Source: Cellvibrionales bacterium UBA7375
GTDB lineage: Bacteria; Pseudomonadota; Gammaproteobacteria; Pseudomonadales; Porticoccaceae
Length of the DNA: 21,120 bases
Assembly: GCA_002469845.1 (NCBI GenBank)
Contig: DKNZ01000083.1
Span: 1-21,120, forward strand
Reading direction: 5' to 3'
Shown here: piece after piece, positions 6,949 to 15,586 of the stretch
Layout: each line of letters starts with the position of its first letter
Numbering within the stretch: the first letter of the stretch is position 1
The notes under the pieces: generated by a model
Told to the model about the DNA's origin: nothing
Database searches by the model: none
What the model saw: only the letters and a program-made list of their open reading frames with translations
Program-made: the position numbers and the translations under genes

Positions 6949-8226
6949 ATGGGTGATGATGACACGTTAAATGATGGTGGCAAGCTTCTTTTCTGTTCCT
7001 TTTGTGGCAAAAATCAGAATGAAGTACGCCGTCTAATTGCAGGTCCTTCAGTTTATATCTGTGATGAATGCGTTGATTTATGCAACGACATTATCTCAGA
7101 GGAAACTCAGGTGTCAGAAGAGCAAGAATCTTCAGGTGGACTACCTGTACCGACTGAAATCAAAGATATTCTTGATCAATATGTCATTGGTCAGGAACGT
7201 GCTAAAAAAATACTTTCTGTAGCCGTATATAACCACTACAAGCGACTTCAGGCATCAAGCGACAAGGTCGATGTTGAACTGGGTAAAAGCAATATACTAC
7301 TGATTGGCCCTACAGGCAGTGGTAAAACATTATTGGCAGAAACCCTAGCTAGACTGCTTGATGTGCCTTTTACAATCGCAGATGCAACCACCCTTACTGA
7401 AGCTGGTTATGTGGGTGAGGATGTTGAGAATATTATACAAAAGTTGCTACAAAAATGTGATTACGATGTAGATAAGGCCCAACGTGGTATTGTCTACGTC
7501 GATGAAATTGACAAAATTTCTCGCAAATCAGATAACCCATCGATCACTAGAGATGTATCCGGTGAGGGTGTTCAGCAAGCACTTTTAAAACTTATTGAGG
7601 GCACAGTTGCTTCAGTGCCACCCCAGGGTGGGAGAAAGCATCCCCAACAAGAATTTTTACAAGTGGACACCTCTAATATTTTATTTATCTGTGGTGGTGC
7701 ATTTGCTGGCCTTGAGAAAGTCATTCGTGAGCGCTCAGAAAAGGGCGGTATAGGCTTCAGTGCTGAAGTTAACAGCAAGGACGAGCGAAGGTCGGTAGGC
7801 GAGACATTACTTGATGTTCAGCCTAGTGATTTAATTGGCTATGGCTTAATTCCAGAGTTTATTGGCCGGTTACCGGTGGTAGCCACATTGACAGAGCTTG
7901 ATCGCGAGGCATTAATTAATATTCTTGTAGAGCCCAAAAATGCCCTTGTTAAACAATATCAAACGCTTTTTGGTATGGAGTCTGTGGAATTAGATTTAAG
8001 GCAAGAAGCGTTACAAGCCGTTGCTGAAAAAGCGATAGAGCGAAAAACAGGTGCCAGAGGATTGCGCTCAATTCTTGAAACAATACTTTTGGAAACCATG
8101 TACAAAATTCCTTCAGAGGATGGTGTTATTAAAGTTGTAGTCGATGGTTCGGTGATCGATGGAGAAAATGAACCCTTACTTGTTTACGAGCAAAAAGAGG
8201 CGAAAAAAGTCGCTTCTGAAGACTGA
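6949..8226 (+). CDS. clpX: ATP-dependent Clp protease ATP-binding subunit ClpX
   Basis: AAA+ unfoldase that recognises tagged substrates and feeds them to ClpP. 425 aa, the usual length. The N-terminal zinc-binding domain has C16, C19, C38 and C41. Walker A is GPTGSGKT at 120-127, the pore loop GYVG is at 153-156, Walker B is VDEID with D185 and E186, and the RKH loop is at 229-231. A region LIGYGLIPEFIGRLPV follows, with the C-terminal small domain containing the KTGARGLRS sensor 2 motif. The ATG at 6949 has AGG about nine bases upstream. A strong terminator begins 8 bp after the stop, closing the clpPX transcript. Confidence 0.98.
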   Translation: MGDDDTLNDGGKLLFCSFCGKNQNEVRRLIAGPSVYICDECVDLCNDIISEETQVSEEQESSGGLPVPTEIKDILDQYVIGQERAKKILSVAVYNHYKRLQASSDKVDVELGKSNILLIGPTGSGKTLLAETLARLLDVPFTIADATTLTEAGYVGEDVENIIQKLLQKCDYDVDKAQRGIVYVDEIDKISRKSDNPSITRDVSGEGVQQALLKLIEGTVASVPPQGGRKHPQQEFLQVDTSNILFICGGAFAGLEKVIRERSEKGGIGFSAEVNSKDERRSVGETLLDVQPSDLIGYGLIPEFIGRLPVVATLTELDREALINILVEPKNALVKQYQTLFGMESVELDLRQEALQAVAEKAIERKTGARGLRSILETILLETMYKIPSEDGVIKVVVDGSVIDGENEPLLVYEQKEAKKVASED

Positions 8227-8233
8227 TCAGTTT

Positions 8234-8258
8234 AAAGACGCCTGTTGGGCGTCTTTTT
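8234..8258 (+). terminator. Intrinsic terminator after clpX
   Basis: Nine-base-pair stem AAAGACGCC (8234-8242) with GGCGTCTTT (8248-8256), loop TGTTG, ending in a run of five T's. The T-run's last bases are also the start of the lon -35 hexamer. Confidence 0.9.
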
Positions 8259-8285
8259 GATTGCTCATATCTTAATGGGTATAAA
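8257..8285 (+). promoter_or_regulatory. Sigma70-type promoter for lon, overlapping the clpX terminator
   Basis: TTGATT (8257-8262), 17-bp spacer, TATAAA (8280-8285). The -35 begins within the terminator T-run. The implied leader before the lon ATG is about 100 nt. Confidence 0.6.
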
Positions 8286-8301
8286 TAATTTCCTTCTAAT
8301 A

Positions 8302-8329
8302 GTTGTTTTCTACAATCGTGTCCCCATAT
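8302..8329 (+). promoter_or_regulatory. Sigma32-like (heat-shock) promoter candidate for lon
   Basis: CCCCATAT (8322-8329) matches the E. coli sigma32 -10 consensus CCCCATNT, with GTTGTTT (8302-8308) at a 13-bp spacing that keeps the TTG core of CTTGAAA but not the A-run. lon is a heat-shock gene in E. coli, which fits. The -35 is weak, so confidence is moderate. Confidence 0.5.
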
Positions 8330-8391
8330 TGTTTAAAAGAGATTATAAATAATTTTTTGTCGGTTCTTTCGACAGCTCAGGAGAATGACCA

Positions 8392-10800
8392 ATGGATTCC
8401 AAGCAAACAGCTGCTACAGAAACCTATCCACTTTTGCCCTTGCGCGACGTAGTGGTTTACCCACATATGGCGGTCCCCTTATTCGTGGGAAGAGATAAGT
8501 CTATCCTAGCCCTAGAAGAGGCTATGAGTACCCATAAAAAAGTTGTTTTGGTGACGCAAAAAGATCCTGCTGAGGACAGCCCTTCCTTGGGTGATGTCCA
8601 TCAAATCGGTACCTTAGCTACTATATTGCAACTGCTTAAGCTACCTGACGGTACCCTGAAGGTTTTGGTGGAGGGTATCAGTAGGGTCCAGCTAGTGAAT
8701 CCTTTTGAAGGGCCTAAATTTCTTCAAACTGAATTCAATGAACTTGCAATTAATGGGCTGGATGAAAAAGAATTGGATGCTCTAGGGAGCGCTACAAAGG
8801 TTTTATTTGAGCAGTACGTCAACCTAAGCAAAAAAATTCCCGCTGAAGTTATCACTACTGTCAATGATATAGAGGATAATGATCGCTTGGCAGATACCAT
8901 TGCCTCGCACATGACCCTGAACTTAAGCCAAAAGCAAGAAGTTCTTGAGATTGCCAATTTGGCTCATCGCTTCGATCATCTTGTGGGTTTGATGGAAGCG
9001 GAAATTGATCTTGCGGAAGTAGAGCAGAGAATTCGTGGCCGAGTGAAAAAACAAATGGAAAAAAGCCAACGTGAGTATTATCTCAATGAGCAGATCAAGG
9101 CGATTCAAAAAGAACTAGGTGATGACGATGGTGTTTCCGAATTTGAACAACTAGAAGCTAAAATAGAAGAAGTAGGGATGCCAAAGTCAGCCCTAGAAAA
9201 AGCCAGATCTGAAATCTCAAAGCTAAAAATGATGTCACCAATGTCTGCTGAAGCCTCAGTGTTGAGAAATTATATTGATTGGATGGTAGGCGTGCCATGG
9301 AAGAAGCGCTCAAGAGTAAAACATAATCTTAAAAATGCCGAAGACAGTCTTGGTAAAGATCACTATGGCTTAGAGGAAGTTAAAGAACGAATTTTAGAGT
9401 TCTTGGCAGTACAAAAGCGGGTTAAAAAACTAAAAGGTCCAGTACTTTGTTTAGTGGGCCCCCCAGGTGTTGGTAAAACGTCATTGGGTGAATCTATTGC
9501 CAAGGCCACAGGCAGAAAGTTCATAAGAATGAGTTTGGGGGGTGTGCGCGATGAAGCAGAAATTCGCGGACATCGCAGAACCTATATTGGTTCATTGCCG
9601 GGTAAAATTATCCAGAAACTCAGCAAAGTTAAAACCAAGAATCCACTCTTCTTGCTCGATGAAATCGATAAGATGGGTATGGACCACAGAGGTGATCCCG
9701 CATCAGCCTTACTGGAAGTGTTAGATCCAGAGCAAAACCACACTTTTAATGATCACTATCTAGAGGTTGACTATGACCTATCTGAGGTCATGTTTATCTG
9801 TACCTCTAATTCAATGAATATCCCAGGCCCCCTAATGGATCGTATGGAAGTTATTCGAATTCCTGGATATACCGAAGATGAAAAGGTCGCTATTGCCGAA
9901 AAATATCTAATGCCTAAGCAAAGTAAAGCTAATGGTTTGAAAGCCAATGAGCTAGATATTGAAGAAGACGCGTTGCGGGATATTATTCGCTTTTATACCC
10001 GTGAGGCAGGCGTTCGTGGCCTAGAGCGAGATATTGCAAAAATTTGTCGTAAAACAGTGACTAAGAATGTTCGTGACCAGATAGATAGCAAAATTAATCT
10101 CAAACCTGATGGTCTTGAGGATATGTTGGGAGTTCATCGTTTTGACTATGGTCGCGCTGAGGATGATAACCAGATTGGTCAAGCCACCGGCTTGGCTTGG
10201 ACTCAGGTTGGCGGAGAACTGCTAAATATTGAATCTTCGGTAATTCCCGGAAAAGGTAATATGGTTAAGACAGGTTCCCTTGGCGATGTGATGCAAGAGT
10301 CTATTCAAGCTGCCCTGACAGTGGTTAGAAGTCGTGCACAACTGTTGGGTATTAATAAAAGCTTCTACCGTGAACAGGATATCCATATCCATGTTCCCGA
10401 AGGTGCTACGCCAAAAGACGGCCCATCGGCAGGTATTAGTATGTGTACTGCATTAGTTTCGGTATTAACGGATATCCCGGTAAAAGCCTCGGTTGCTATG
10501 ACCGGTGAAATCACCTTGCGTGGTCAGGTCCTAAAAATTGGTGGTCTTAAAGAAAAATTATTGGCAGCTCACCGCGGCGGTATCCGCACTGTGATTATTC
10601 CTTATGACAATGCTGGAGACCTAAAGGAAATACCTGATAATGTTAAAAAAGATTTAGAGATTTGTCCGGTGAAAGTCATAGATGAAGTGCTTGAAATTGC
10701 ACTCGAAACATTGCCTAAGCCATTGAGTGAAGAAGAGTATAACCGTGGAAGTGGGAGTGAAAAACCTCCTGAAAACGATCTTAGGCCAAGCACTCACTAG
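8392..10800 (+). CDS. lon: Lon protease (endopeptidase La)
   Basis: Soluble hexameric AAA+ protease that removes damaged and short-lived regulatory proteins. 802 aa. The N-terminal substrate-binding domain spans about 12-205 (LPLLPLRDVVVYPHM-like start), followed by a coiled-coil linker (about 205-260). Walker A is GPPGVGKT at 356-363 and Walker B is FLLDEIDK with D423 and E424. The protease domain has the catalytic dyad S679 (in PKDGPSAG) and K722 (in GGLKEKLLAA), identical in number to E. coli Lon. The C-terminal tail (about 775-802) is longer and charged. The ATG at 8392 has AGGAG (8379-8383) eight bases upstream. It has its own promoters upstream and is separated from hup by 158 bp carrying a new promoter. 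Confidence 0.98.
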   Translation: MDSKQTAATETYPLLPLRDVVVYPHMAVPLFVGRDKSILALEEAMSTHKKVVLVTQKDPAEDSPSLGDVHQIGTLATILQLLKLPDGTLKVLVEGISRVQLVNPFEGPKFLQTEFNELAINGLDEKELDALGSATKVLFEQYVNLSKKIPAEVITTVNDIEDNDRLADTIASHMTLNLSQKQEVLEIANLAHRFDHLVGLMEAEIDLAEVEQRIRGRVKKQMEKSQREYYLNEQIKAIQKELGDDDGVSEFEQLEAKIEEVGMPKSALEKARSEISKLKMMSPMSAEASVLRNYIDWMVGVPWKKRSRVKHNLKNAEDSLGKDHYGLEEVKERILEFLAVQKRVKKLKGPVLCLVGPPGVGKTSLGESIAKATGRKFIRMSLGGVRDEAEIRGHRRTYIGSLPGKIIQKLSKVKTKNPLFLLDEIDKMGMDHRGDPASALLEVLDPEQNHTFNDHYLEVDYDLSEVMFICTSNSMNIPGPLMDRMEVIRIPGYTEDEKVAIAEKYLMPKQSKANGLKANELDIEEDALRDIIRFYTREAGVRGLERDIAKICRKTVTKNVRDQIDSKINLKPDGLEDMLGVHRFDYGRAEDDNQIGQATGLAWTQVGGELLNIESSVIPGKGNMVKTGSLGDVMQESIQAALTVVRSRAQLLGINKSFYREQDIHIHVPEGATPKDGPSAGISMCTALVSVLTDIPVKASVAMTGEITLRGQVLKIGGLKEKLLAAHRGGIRTVIIPYDNAGDLKEIPDNVKKDLEICPVKVIDEVLEIALETLPKPLSEEEYNRGSGSEKPPENDLRPSTH

Positions 10801-10830
10801 CTTGTGGAGTAAATTTTTTTAAAAGTTAGC

Positions 10831-10859
10831 TTGACCAGACAAATTGCTATTGGTATAAA
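10831..10859 (+). promoter_or_regulatory. Strong sigma70 promoter (extended -10) for the HU gene
   Basis: TTGACC (10831-10836), 17-bp spacer, TATAAA (10854-10859) preceded by TGG, giving the TGn extended -10. It implies a leader of roughly 93 nt before the GTG start, including a small hairpin CTTAC-AGTGA-GTAAG near 10890-10905. Confidence 0.75.
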
Positions 10860-10958
10860 GTTGGTATGAAGCTCATTAATGTCATGCTTACAGTGAGTAA
10901 GAAGGCTTATATGCTTCAATACTGGAAAAAATTAACTCCATAATAAAAGGGGAACACT

Positions 10959-11231
10959 GTGAATAAATCTGAATTGATCGATGCTATCTCAAACTCTGCT
11001 GACCTATCAAAGTCTTCTGCTGCACGTGCTCTAGATGCTGTATTAGGTTCTGTACAAGGCGCTCTTGCAAATGGCGACCAAGTTTCACTTGTAGGTTTTG
11101 GAACTTTCTCTGTTAAGCACCGCGCTGCTCGTGCTGGCCGCAACCCACAAACAGGAGCTGAGATTCAAATTAAAGCTTCTAACGTACCAAGCTTCAAAGC
11201 GGGTAAGGCACTGAAAGACGCTGTGAATTAA
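10959..11231 (+). CDS. hupB: HU family DNA-binding protein (HU-beta type)
   Basis: Nucleoid protein that binds and bends DNA without sequence specificity as a dimer. 90 aa, the standard length. The N-terminal helices start MNKSELIDAIS, and the signature GFGTFSVKHRAARAGRNP spans about 46-63, forming the DNA-embracing beta arm. The C-terminus is SFKAGKALKDAVN. The start is GTG at 10959, with AAGGGGA ending about six bases upstream. Position directly after lon is the conserved location of hupB in E. coli and Pseudomonas, which decides the symbol over hupA or IHF. A strong terminator follows within 50 bp. Confidence 0.96.
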   Translation: MNKSELIDAISNSADLSKSSAARALDAVLGSVQGALANGDQVSLVGFGTFSVKHRAARAGRNPQTGAEIQIKASNVPSFKAGKALKDAVN

Positions 11232-11276
11232 TAAGCGAAACCTTTCCTCTTTTTTGGAAGAAAGTGTATCGTACCT

Positions 11277-11306
11277 AAAAGGCGCATACTTATGCGCCTT
11301 TTTTTT
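11277..11306 (+). terminator. Strong intrinsic terminator after hupB
   Basis: AAAAGGCGCATA (11277-11288), loop CT, TATGCGCCTTTT and a T-run to 11306: a perfect 12-bp inverted repeat. The ATG inside the downstream arm (11292) is in frame with ppiD but should not be its start. Confidence 0.93.
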
Positions 11307-11324
11307 AATTTTGGAAGAGATAAA

Positions 11325-13181
11325 ATGTTATTAGATTTTAGAAATAATATGCGTGGTGTTGCCTTGGGTATCACCATAGTCATTGGTCTTATTTTCGCCC
11401 TCACTGGTACCGGATCACTATTTATTAATACCCCTGACTCAGAGTCAGCCCTAGTGGTTAATGGTGACGACATTAGTGAGCGTGAAGTTCTGCAGGCGAT
11501 AGCCAGAGAGCAGAATAGAATTCTTAACAGCAATCCAGAAATGGATCGCAGTTTAATTGACGATGAGACAATACGACCTCAGGTCATGCGTCAGTTAATT
11601 AGCCGAGAAGTGCTAGTTCAAGCAGCTAAACAGCAAGATTTAGGTGTAGCTCCGTCACTGATCAATGATTTGATATTAGATATTGAGCAATTTCAAACCG
11701 ATGGTAAGTTTGATGAGGATCGATTCCGTTATGCCATCCGCAGCCAAGGTTACACATCAAGTTCAAAATTTACTGAAATGTTAGCCGATCAATTTTTAAT
11801 TGAACAGCTTTCGGATGGCATTATAAATACTAGCTTTGTAACCGCAGCTGAAGTGTTTAGCCTGGCGGCATTAGTCGATCAAACACGTGATTTTGAATTT
11901 GCTCGTCTGGCTTATCAGCCATTTAAAGATGCAGTAAAGCTTTCAGAACAGCAAATTGTTGATTATTACAACGATAATGAACAGCAGTATATGACTGAAC
12001 GCATGCTAGCCATTGAGTATATTGAACTAAATACAACTATGTTACTGGATTCGCAGTCTGTCACTGATGAACAGGTACAGGCAAGATTTGAACAGGAAGC
12101 ACAATCCGCTGATAACAGCCCATCATTGCGTGCGGCACATATCTTAATAAATGATAACTCAGAAGAGCTTATAGCAGAAGTTCAAGCCAAGCTTGATAGC
12201 GATGCTGACTTTGCTGAGCTAGTTAAAGAGTATTCCCAGGATTTAGCCACTGCGGAAACTGGCGGTGATCTAGGCTTTACAACCGGCGATACCTTCCCAG
12301 ACGCGTTTGAACAGGCTTTGGCGGCACTTGAAGTAGGTCAGGTCTCTACACCTGTGGAAACTGAATCGGGTACACACTTTATTAAATTAATCGAAGTAGA
12401 CAAAAAAGAATTTCTATTGGATGAGCAACAGGCACGTATTGCCCAAGAACTTAAGCAAGAGGCGGCAGAGGCTCTATTGGTTGAAAAGCTAGAGCTGCTA
12501 AAAGAAATGGCCTTTAATGCTGAGAACCTTGAAGAAGTGGCTCAAGACCTAGAGCTAGAAGCTAAAGTTAGTGAACCATTTAGTGAAAATGGTGGAAGCG
12601 GTGTTGCATCGTCACCAATGGTGGCCAGCGCAGCCTACAGTCCTGAAGTAGCGGAAGATGGCTACGCCAGTGAAGTAATTGACTTGGGTGATGACAATTA
12701 TATTGTGCTTAGACTGCAAGAAAATTTCCCATCCCGCCAGCAATCACTGGATGAGGTTCGTGAAGACCTAAGTAACAGTTTAACTAACTCTATTGCTCAG
12801 GAAACTATCGACGCGAAGATTGCTGAAATTACTGCGGCGTTGGATGGCGGCGACTCAGTGCAGGCAGTGAGTAGTGCTTTTGATCTTACGCGGCAAGTGG
12901 TTGAAGCGGGTGAGAGATCTAGCAAGGCGGTTGATCCGGAGGTTAACGCCTATGTGTTTGATCTGGCTATGCCCAGAGATGGCGCAATCAATGATACCTT
13001 TACGACAGCCAACGGTGACTTTGTTGCTATTCAGCTGACTGAAGTTCAGATAGCCGATGCCGAGTCTATTGACCAAGCGCGTTTAGATCTTATTCGCTCA
13101 ATTGCTGAAAAAGCCAACAGCGGTAGGGAGTTTACGTCCTATCAGCAACAGCTAATAGAGCAGGCCGATATCGTTCAGTAA
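11325..13181 (+). CDS. ppiD: PpiD, membrane-anchored periplasmic folding factor (SurA_N / parvulin)
   Basis: Inner-membrane-anchored chaperone of the SurA/PpiD class that assists proteins leaving the Sec translocon. 618 aa from the chosen start, near the E. coli length of 623. There is a short cytoplasmic N-terminus, then one membrane segment (about 11-33, GVALGITIVIGLIFALTGTG). A SurA-type chaperone region spans about 35-240, and a parvulin rotamase domain spans about 268-358, with LRAAHILI, GGDLGFTTGDTFPDAFEQAL and GTHFIKL. A second helical region forms the C-terminus. The ATG at 11325 has GGAAGAG (11313-11319) five bases upstream, whereas the in-frame ATG at 11292 sits inside the HU terminator stem. 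No promoter is evident in the 18 bp after the terminator, so expression may depend on read-through or an internal promoter. Isomerase activity is not certain from sequence alone. Confidence 0.95.
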   Translation: MLLDFRNNMRGVALGITIVIGLIFALTGTGSLFINTPDSESALVVNGDDISEREVLQAIAREQNRILNSNPEMDRSLIDDETIRPQVMRQLISREVLVQAAKQQDLGVAPSLINDLILDIEQFQTDGKFDEDRFRYAIRSQGYTSSSKFTEMLADQFLIEQLSDGIINTSFVTAAEVFSLAALVDQTRDFEFARLAYQPFKDAVKLSEQQIVDYYNDNEQQYMTERMLAIEYIELNTTMLLDSQSVTDEQVQARFEQEAQSADNSPSLRAAHILINDNSEELIAEVQAKLDSDADFAELVKEYSQDLATAETGGDLGFTTGDTFPDAFEQALAALEVGQVSTPVETESGTHFIKLIEVDKKEFLLDEQQARIAQELKQEAAEALLVEKLELLKEMAFNAENLEEVAQDLELEAKVSEPFSENGGSGVASSPMVASAAYSPEVAEDGYASEVIDLGDDNYIVLRLQENFPSRQQSLDEVREDLSNSLTNSIAQETIDAKIAEITAALDGGDSVQAVSSAFDLTRQVVEAGERSSKAVDPEVNAYVFDLAMPRDGAINDTFTTANGDFVAIQLTEVQIADAESIDQARLDLIRSIAEKANSGREFTSYQQQLIEQADIVQ

Positions 13182-13230
13182 TAATGCGATAACAGGCTTA
13201 TAAATAGCAGTCTAATCAGTAGTATTCGAA

Positions 13231-13263
13231 AAGATATAGCCCCAGTGGCTATATCTTTTTTTT
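13231..13263 (+). terminator. Intrinsic terminator after ppiD
   Basis: Eleven-bp perfect stem AAGATATAGCC (13231-13241) with GGCTATATCTT (13247-13257), loop CCAGT, and a T-run to 13263. Confidence 0.93.
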
Positions 13264-13334
13264 GCCTCAAACAATACTGCCCATCTATTTAGTCTATATT
13301 AAGCTGTAAGCTTTATGTAGATAAGGAAAGAATA

Positions 13335-13778
13335 GTGGATCATCAGGAAAAAGCTGAACAGCAAGATGTCCGTGAGGTATTAGAGAAACAGAGTAAATTG
13401 ATAAATGATAATTTTAAAATAATAGTATGCTTAATATTCGCATAAATTTTAATTCCCATTGTGCTATTGTTGTTAAATTGCTGCCTTAATTTGGAGCAGA
13501 ATTATGGCCAATGGTTTGCGCGAACTGGGTCTATTATTGTTTTTTTCAGTATCACCGCTGAGTTTTTGATCTTTGCAAACAAAGATTTAATGAAACCACC
13601 TGATCGCGAGGAAAAGGCGCTCACATATAGAGTTGTTGCACTCCATGATGAACTTGCCAAGAAATATAATGTAGAAAACAAAAAGTGGCCTTTTAGGATT
13701 CTATACTTGGCTTTAATAGGCACCATAATCTGGGGCTATGGGGATTTAATTTGGGGCTTTTTTAGCAGAATGCCTTAA
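13335..13778 (+). pseudogene. Small predicted membrane protein interrupted by one in-frame TAA
   Basis: I do not recognise this family. A GTG at 13335 with AAGGA about eight bases upstream opens a frame of 36 codons (VDHQEKAEQQDVREVLEKQS..., ending IIVCLIFA) that stops at TAA 13443-13445. The same frame continues at once with ILIPIVLLLLNCC and runs to the stop at 13776-13778. Ignoring the TAA, it would be a 147-residue protein: a charged N-terminal helix, a membrane segment spanning the stop (about 28-48), a second (GSIIVFFSITAEFLIF), a charged loop (PPDREEKALTYRVVALHDEL) and a third near the C-terminus (RILYLALIGTIIWGYGDLIW). Because the stop bisects a hydrophobic helix, a nonsense mutation or sequencing error is likelier than two genes. 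The downstream part alone (GTG 13461) is open for 105 codons. It ends 15 bp from the convergent mltD stop. Confidence 0.65.
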
Positions 13779-13793
13779 ACCATGCTTACAATA

Positions 13794-15407
13794 CTAAATC
13801 CGCAAAGGATTAATATAAAGCGTCAACCTCTGTCCTGGCTGTAGATATTTATTTTTATCCAGTTTGTTCCATGAGGTAATATCGGCAACATTTAGATCAA
13901 ATCGTTTGGCGATTAGATACAGTGAATCACCACTGCTTACCTGATAGTTTAGCTTTCTTACGGGGGTGGTTTTGGGGCCTGATTTGGGGGCTTTTATAAG
14001 CAGCTCTTGGCCGATTTTAATAAGATTGCCACTGATATTATTGGCGCGCCTGAGGTTGCTGATTGATACCTTATGTTTTTGCGCAATTTCTGACAATGTA
14101 TCACCTGCGGCTACTATATAGGTTCTGCTGGGCGGGGTTTTATATTCTGTGAGTACCGCGACTTCTCCCACGGGTGGTATGCGCAATACTTGGCCGACGC
14201 GCAAGAAGTCATTTCTTAGGCGATTGGTGATTTTTATTTGTACTGTGGTTTGTTTGTAGCGTTTGGCGATATGGGACAGGGTGTCACCCGATTTAACCAC
14301 ATATTCGCGGTATTTGGCCCATGTCGATGGGTCGCTGGTAGCTAAGAAATGGCTTAGTATTTCACTTTTCTCAATCGGCAATAATATATGGTAGCCTGCC
14401 TCTGGTGGAGTTACCGAGCGTTTGTAGGCGGAGTTTAGCTTGGTAAAGATGGCATCATCGACGCCTGTCACTTCTATGACCTTATCTAATTCAATTTGTG
14501 CTGGTAGATCAACCACGGTGAAATAGGCACTATTGGCTATTTCCGGTAGCTTTACCTTGAGCTTTTCTGCTTGGTTTACCACGCTTGCCAGCGCCATTAA
14601 CTGGGGCACGTAGTTTTTGGTTTCTCGGGGCAGTCTTAGGAACCAGAATTCGGTTGATTTGCCGAGCCTACGATTTTTTCTGATAGCTTTTCTGACAACA
14701 CCTTCGCCGGAATTATAGGCGGCTAGGGCATGCAGCCAGTTGCCATTAAATTGTTTGTTTAAGTATCCCAGATAGTTGACGGCGGCGGCGGTGGAATGAA
14801 CGACATCGCGCCTTCCCTCATACCATCGACTGCGCTCTAGACCAAGTGAGGTGGCTGTGGCGGGGATAAATTGCCAAAGGCCTACGGCATGACTTGGGCT
14901 GTAGGCGAGTGGGTCATAGTTACTCTCAACTATTGGCAGTAATGCTAATTCAAGGGGCAGGTTGGCATTTTCTAGCTGTTCTGTGACATGAAACAGGTAG
15001 GGTGCTGAGTGCTCAAATAATAGATTGAGATTATGGGGATTTTTTAGATAGCGTTGTAATTGCAGATCTGCGCTATGGGGCAGTTTATTCGGGGTTATTT
15101 CGAAGCCTTGTCGCAGACGTTGCCAAATATCTATGGGTGCTACAGGTTCTGGTATTTTTTGCACTTCTTGTACTTTTATACGGGGTTTGGCTTGTGGTGT
15201 TTGGTCTAAACTTTGTTGTTTATCACTATTTTCGATCTTGGGAGGCGCTTTGAGAACCTGTTTAGGGGTATTTAGATCAATAATAGGCACATTTTCGGTT
15301 GTTTGCTCAGTGTTTTGCTCTTCTGTGACTGAAACACAGCCCACTAGCCTTAGGCTTATTAGCAAAAGGCATAGGTAGATAATGTTAGTTTTAGACTTTA
15401 GTAACAC
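13794..15407 (-). CDS. mltD: Membrane-bound lytic murein transglycosylase D, lipoprotein with three LysM repeats
   Basis: Cleaves the MurNAc-GlcNAc bond of peptidoglycan with formation of a 1,6-anhydro product, anchored to the outer membrane. Start chosen at GTG 15407 (537 aa), with AGAG (15417-15414) six bases upstream; an in-frame TTG at 15428 adds seven residues but has no ribosome site. The signal peptide has Lys3 or Lys4 followed by IIYLCLLLISL and lipobox LVGC, with acylated C24. A proline-rich linker precedes the SLT domain (about 130-270), with catalytic E161 in LPIVESNYDP, GLWQFIPATA, and AAYNSGEG. Three LysM domains follow: VVKSGDTLSHIAKRY, IVAAGDTLSEIAQKH and QVSSGDSLYLIAKRF, the last at the C-terminus. 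E. coli MltD has two, as I recall. It is convergent with the broken membrane gene and divergent from the yafS-like gene. Confidence 0.93.
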   Translation of the reverse strand: MLLKSKTNIIYLCLLLISLRLVGCVSVTEEQNTEQTTENVPIIDLNTPKQVLKAPPKIENSDKQQSLDQTPQAKPRIKVQEVQKIPEPVAPIDIWQRLRQGFEITPNKLPHSADLQLQRYLKNPHNLNLLFEHSAPYLFHVTEQLENANLPLELALLPIVESNYDPLAYSPSHAVGLWQFIPATATSLGLERSRWYEGRRDVVHSTAAAVNYLGYLNKQFNGNWLHALAAYNSGEGVVRKAIRKNRRLGKSTEFWFLRLPRETKNYVPQLMALASVVNQAEKLKVKLPEIANSAYFTVVDLPAQIELDKVIEVTGVDDAIFTKLNSAYKRSVTPPEAGYHILLPIEKSEILSHFLATSDPSTWAKYREYVVKSGDTLSHIAKRYKQTTVQIKITNRLRNDFLRVGQVLRIPPVGEVAVLTEYKTPPSRTYIVAAGDTLSEIAQKHKVSISNLRRANNISGNLIKIGQELLIKAPKSGPKTTPVRKLNYQVSSGDSLYLIAKRFDLNVADITSWNKLDKNKYLQPGQRLTLYINPLRI

Positions 15408-15586
15408 AAAAAACTCTGTAGGGTGCAAATTTTAGGTGCGCGATTGTAACGGTGATGGCTTGTATTAACAACAGACTAATAAAAAAGGTTTTTGATTATT
15501 TTTCTTTTAAGTCTAATAGGGTAATAGTTTGTATCATGTTAGGATTTAGTCATAATAAATTTAGTTATGAGTTTGATCACTTAAAA
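15408..15586. other. Intergenic region between mltD and the yafS-like gene
   Basis: About 180 bp that must hold the divergent promoters for mltD and the yafS-rnhA-dnaQ-hrpA run. I see only weak -10-like stretches (for example TAATAG near 15514) and no convincing -35 partner. The methyltransferase frame stays open back to 15452 through this region, so part of it could be coding. Confidence 0.4.

Noticed and set aside
10790..10822. Terminator-like imperfect stem after lon
   Set aside because: The stem is only five base pairs with a bulge, so it is not a convincing intrinsic terminator despite the following T-run.
11292..11324. Upstream in-frame ATG for ppiD
   Set aside because: It lies inside the HU terminator stem, has no ribosome binding site and adds a non-conserved N-terminus; 11325 has GGAAGAG at a proper distance.
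15452..15586. N-terminal extension of the YafS-like methyltransferase (45 codons, from GTG 15452)
   Set aside because: It would take up nearly all of the divergent promoter space, has no ribosome binding site, and makes the protein much longer than E. coli YafS; kept only as an alternative.
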